NCBI RefSeq assembly: GCF_029953635.1
Contig: NZ_CP124544.1
Coordinates: forward strand, 1-64,000
DNA: 64,000 nt
Source: Halotia branconii CENA392
GTDB lineage: Bacteria > Cyanobacteriota > Cyanobacteriia > Cyanobacteriales > Nostocaceae
Direction of reading: 5' to 3'
Below, piece by piece: positions 62,568-64,000 of this stretch. The translations under genes and the position numbers were made by a program. Below the pieces are notes generated by a model. That model was given only the letters and a program-made list of their open reading frames with translations. It searched no databases and was not told where the DNA came from. Within the stretch, counting starts at the first letter, position 1; every line of letters starts with the position of its first letter.

Positions 62568-63908
62568 ATGTTGGACATCCTATCACTGTTACAATGCCTG
62601 CTACCGCAGATCAACGCTACGACGATGCGCCGAATGAACCAGATCATCATGGCCATGTTAGCAATGAGCGGCCGAGCCACCATGTTGGGAATTTCTCGTT
62701 GGACAGACATTGGTGGTAGTTATCGGACAATGTTGAGATTTTTTCATACAGTAATACCTTGGGCAACATTGTTTTGGCTGTTTTTTCGTAAACATTTATG
62801 GCGAAAGGATGAAGTATATTTGCTTGCCGGAGATGAAGTTGTAGTCAGCAAGTCGGGTAAACAGACTTATGGGTTGGATAGATTCTTCTCTAGCCTAGTA
62901 AACAAACCTATATCAGGGCTATCTTTCTTTGTCTTGTCGTTAGTAAGTGTTGAGCAAAGACAGTCATTTCCGATTCAAATAGAACAAGTAATCAAGAGTA
63001 ATACTAAAACAAATATTCAGTTGTCAAGCGAAAAAATAAAAACCAAAGAAAAACGTGGACGTGGACGACCAAAAGGGAGTAAAAACAAAAATAAAACCGA
63101 AGTGATATTCACATCTGAACTATTGCTAATTAAAAAGATGATTAATTCACTATTCAAGTTAGTAGCTAATTTTATTCCCCTAACATACTTGGTAGTAGAT
63201 GGTCATTTTGGTAACAACAACGCTTTACAGATGGCACGACAAGTGAACTTGCACATAATTTCCAAGTTGCGCCACGATTCAGCATTATATATCCCTTATG
63301 AAAATCCTGACTATCATAAACGCTCTCGTCGTAAATACGGTGACAAACTAGACTATAGTAATATACCTGACAAATATTTATCTAAAAGTAGCATTGAGGA
63401 TGAGATTCAAAGTGATATTTATCAAGCCACTCTCCTTCACAAAGAATTTGCCCAAGCTCTAAATGTAGTGATTTTAGTCAAAACCAATCTTAAGACTAAT
63501 GTTCGTAGCCATGTAGTTCTATTCTCCAGTGACCTGGAATTATCATTTGAAAAAATAATTGATTATTACAAACTCCGCTTTCAAATCGAGTTTAACTTCC
63601 GTGATGCAAAGCAGTTTTGGGGGTTGGAAGATTTTATGAATCTGAGGCAAACTGCGGTAACTAACGCTGCTAATTTCGCATTTTTTATGGTTAATTTATC
63701 TCATCATCTTCTCGCTGATTTTCGCCTCATTAATCCCGGCTCCGGCATTATTGACCTTAAGGCTCATTATCGTGGCTTTCGATATATCCATGAAATTTTA
63801 AAAATGCTTCCAGAAATCCCTGAGCCTATTTTATTAAACCAGATTTTTGCCAAGCTTACTTCTTTAGGACGCATTCATCCCGTTTCTACGGGCGTTGAAC
63901 CCTCGTAA
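62568..63908 (+). CDS. IS4-family-like DDE transposase
   Basis: The product has 446 aa. The first Asp is in LAGDEVVVSKSGKQTYGLDR, the second in YLVVDGHFGNNNA, and the YREK signature in YKLRFQIEFNFRDAKQFWGL. A basic insert (KRGRGRPKGSKNKNK) is seen near residue 165. Its terminal inverted repeats were not located; the left end should be near 62500 and the right end beyond 63910. The last 92 bases hold nothing else recognisable. Confidence 0.88.
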   Translation: MLDILSLLQCLLPQINATTMRRMNQIIMAMLAMSGRATMLGISRWTDIGGSYRTMLRFFHTVIPWATLFWLFFRKHLWRKDEVYLLAGDEVVVSKSGKQTYGLDRFFSSLVNKPISGLSFFVLSLVSVEQRQSFPIQIEQVIKSNTKTNIQLSSEKIKTKEKRGRGRPKGSKNKNKTEVIFTSELLLIKKMINSLFKLVANFIPLTYLVVDGHFGNNNALQMARQVNLHIISKLRHDSALYIPYENPDYHKRSRRKYGDKLDYSNIPDKYLSKSSIEDEIQSDIYQATLLHKEFAQALNVVILVKTNLKTNVRSHVVLFSSDLELSFEKIIDYYKLRFQIEFNFRDAKQFWGLEDFMNLRQTAVTNAANFAFFMVNLSHHLLADFRLINPGSGIIDLKAHYRGFRYIHEILKMLPEIPEPILLNQIFAKLTSLGRIHPVSTGVEPS

Positions 63909-64000
63909 TTTGGCAGAGGTATTGAGAATATAATAAAGTTGACATTTTTTTGAATGCTCCTATACACCTATTTGAGTCGAGCTAATGGTTTACTCATGGC

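Noticed and set aside
62450..62568. Left terminal inverted repeat of the IS4-like element
   Set aside because: No convincing match with the sequence after 63908; the right end may be outside the window.
1..64000. Integrase and tRNA attachment sites for the 25-49 kb island
   Set aside because: Looked for a tyrosine or serine recombinase and tRNA genes; none was found, so the island boundaries remain inferred.

Overview
The window looks like chromosomal DNA of a filamentous, probably Nostocales-type cyanobacterium. The evidence is frequent GCGATCGC (HIP1-like) octamers, a four-cysteine-prefix Ser/Thr kinase, an RpaB-type regulator, a Sll0418-like quinone methyltransferase, Ycf35/Ycf46-like genes, families I associate mainly with Nostoc (DUF1392), and AATTACG-type short repeats. 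No rRNA, tRNA, CRISPR array or recognisable integrase was found.

Left part (1-12 kb): the start of a probable vWA-MoxR-associated HTH protein runs off the left edge. It is followed by a kinase-TPR membrane protein, a secreted TPR protein, an exported CHAT (caspase-like) protein, a two-partner-secretion exoprotein (TpsA), a TauD-type dioxygenase and, divergently, the TpsB outer-membrane transporter. TauD, TpsA and CHAT are likely one operon. The cluster suggests surface secretion linked to proteolysis and signalling.

12-25 kb: a ParB-like/ribbon-helix-helix pair is flanked by two paralogous small proteins with the same C-terminal motif. Next come many small hypotheticals, an exported thermonuclease, two divergent photolyase/cryptochrome genes, a frameshifted glycosyltransferase and an RpaB-like response regulator. 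This stretch holds a 98-bp MITE in a small gene whose intact paralogue lies 8 kb away, and an 85-bp two-hairpin element present twice.

25-49 kb: an accessory (phage/plasmid-like) island. A leftward run (37.5 to 25 kb) encodes KilA-N, MT-A70 methyltransferase, T5orf172, replication-like proteins, C5 methyltransferase, ASCH, DUF1392 and DUF488 genes, mostly joined by ATGA overlaps. An IS701-type element splits one gene. A rightward run (38.9 to 49.2 kb) encodes small unknowns, a Ycf35(DUF1257)/DUF2997/Ycf46 module and a WGR protein. Its first gene carries a group II intron, and nearly every gap holds a different stem-loop. Divergent XRE regulators sit at 32.96 and 37.6 kb; a structured RNA candidate lies at 38.0-38.25 kb.

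49-62.5 kb: a leftward corrinoid/metal locus with a cobalamin riboswitch, DUF1636, TonB-dependent receptor, ferredoxin-like protein and a BtuFCD-like ABC importer. Upstream of these are a methyltransferase, a Rieske protein, two paralogous unknown proteins, a CobW GTPase and the quinone methyltransferase. An IS4-like transposase gene closes the window.
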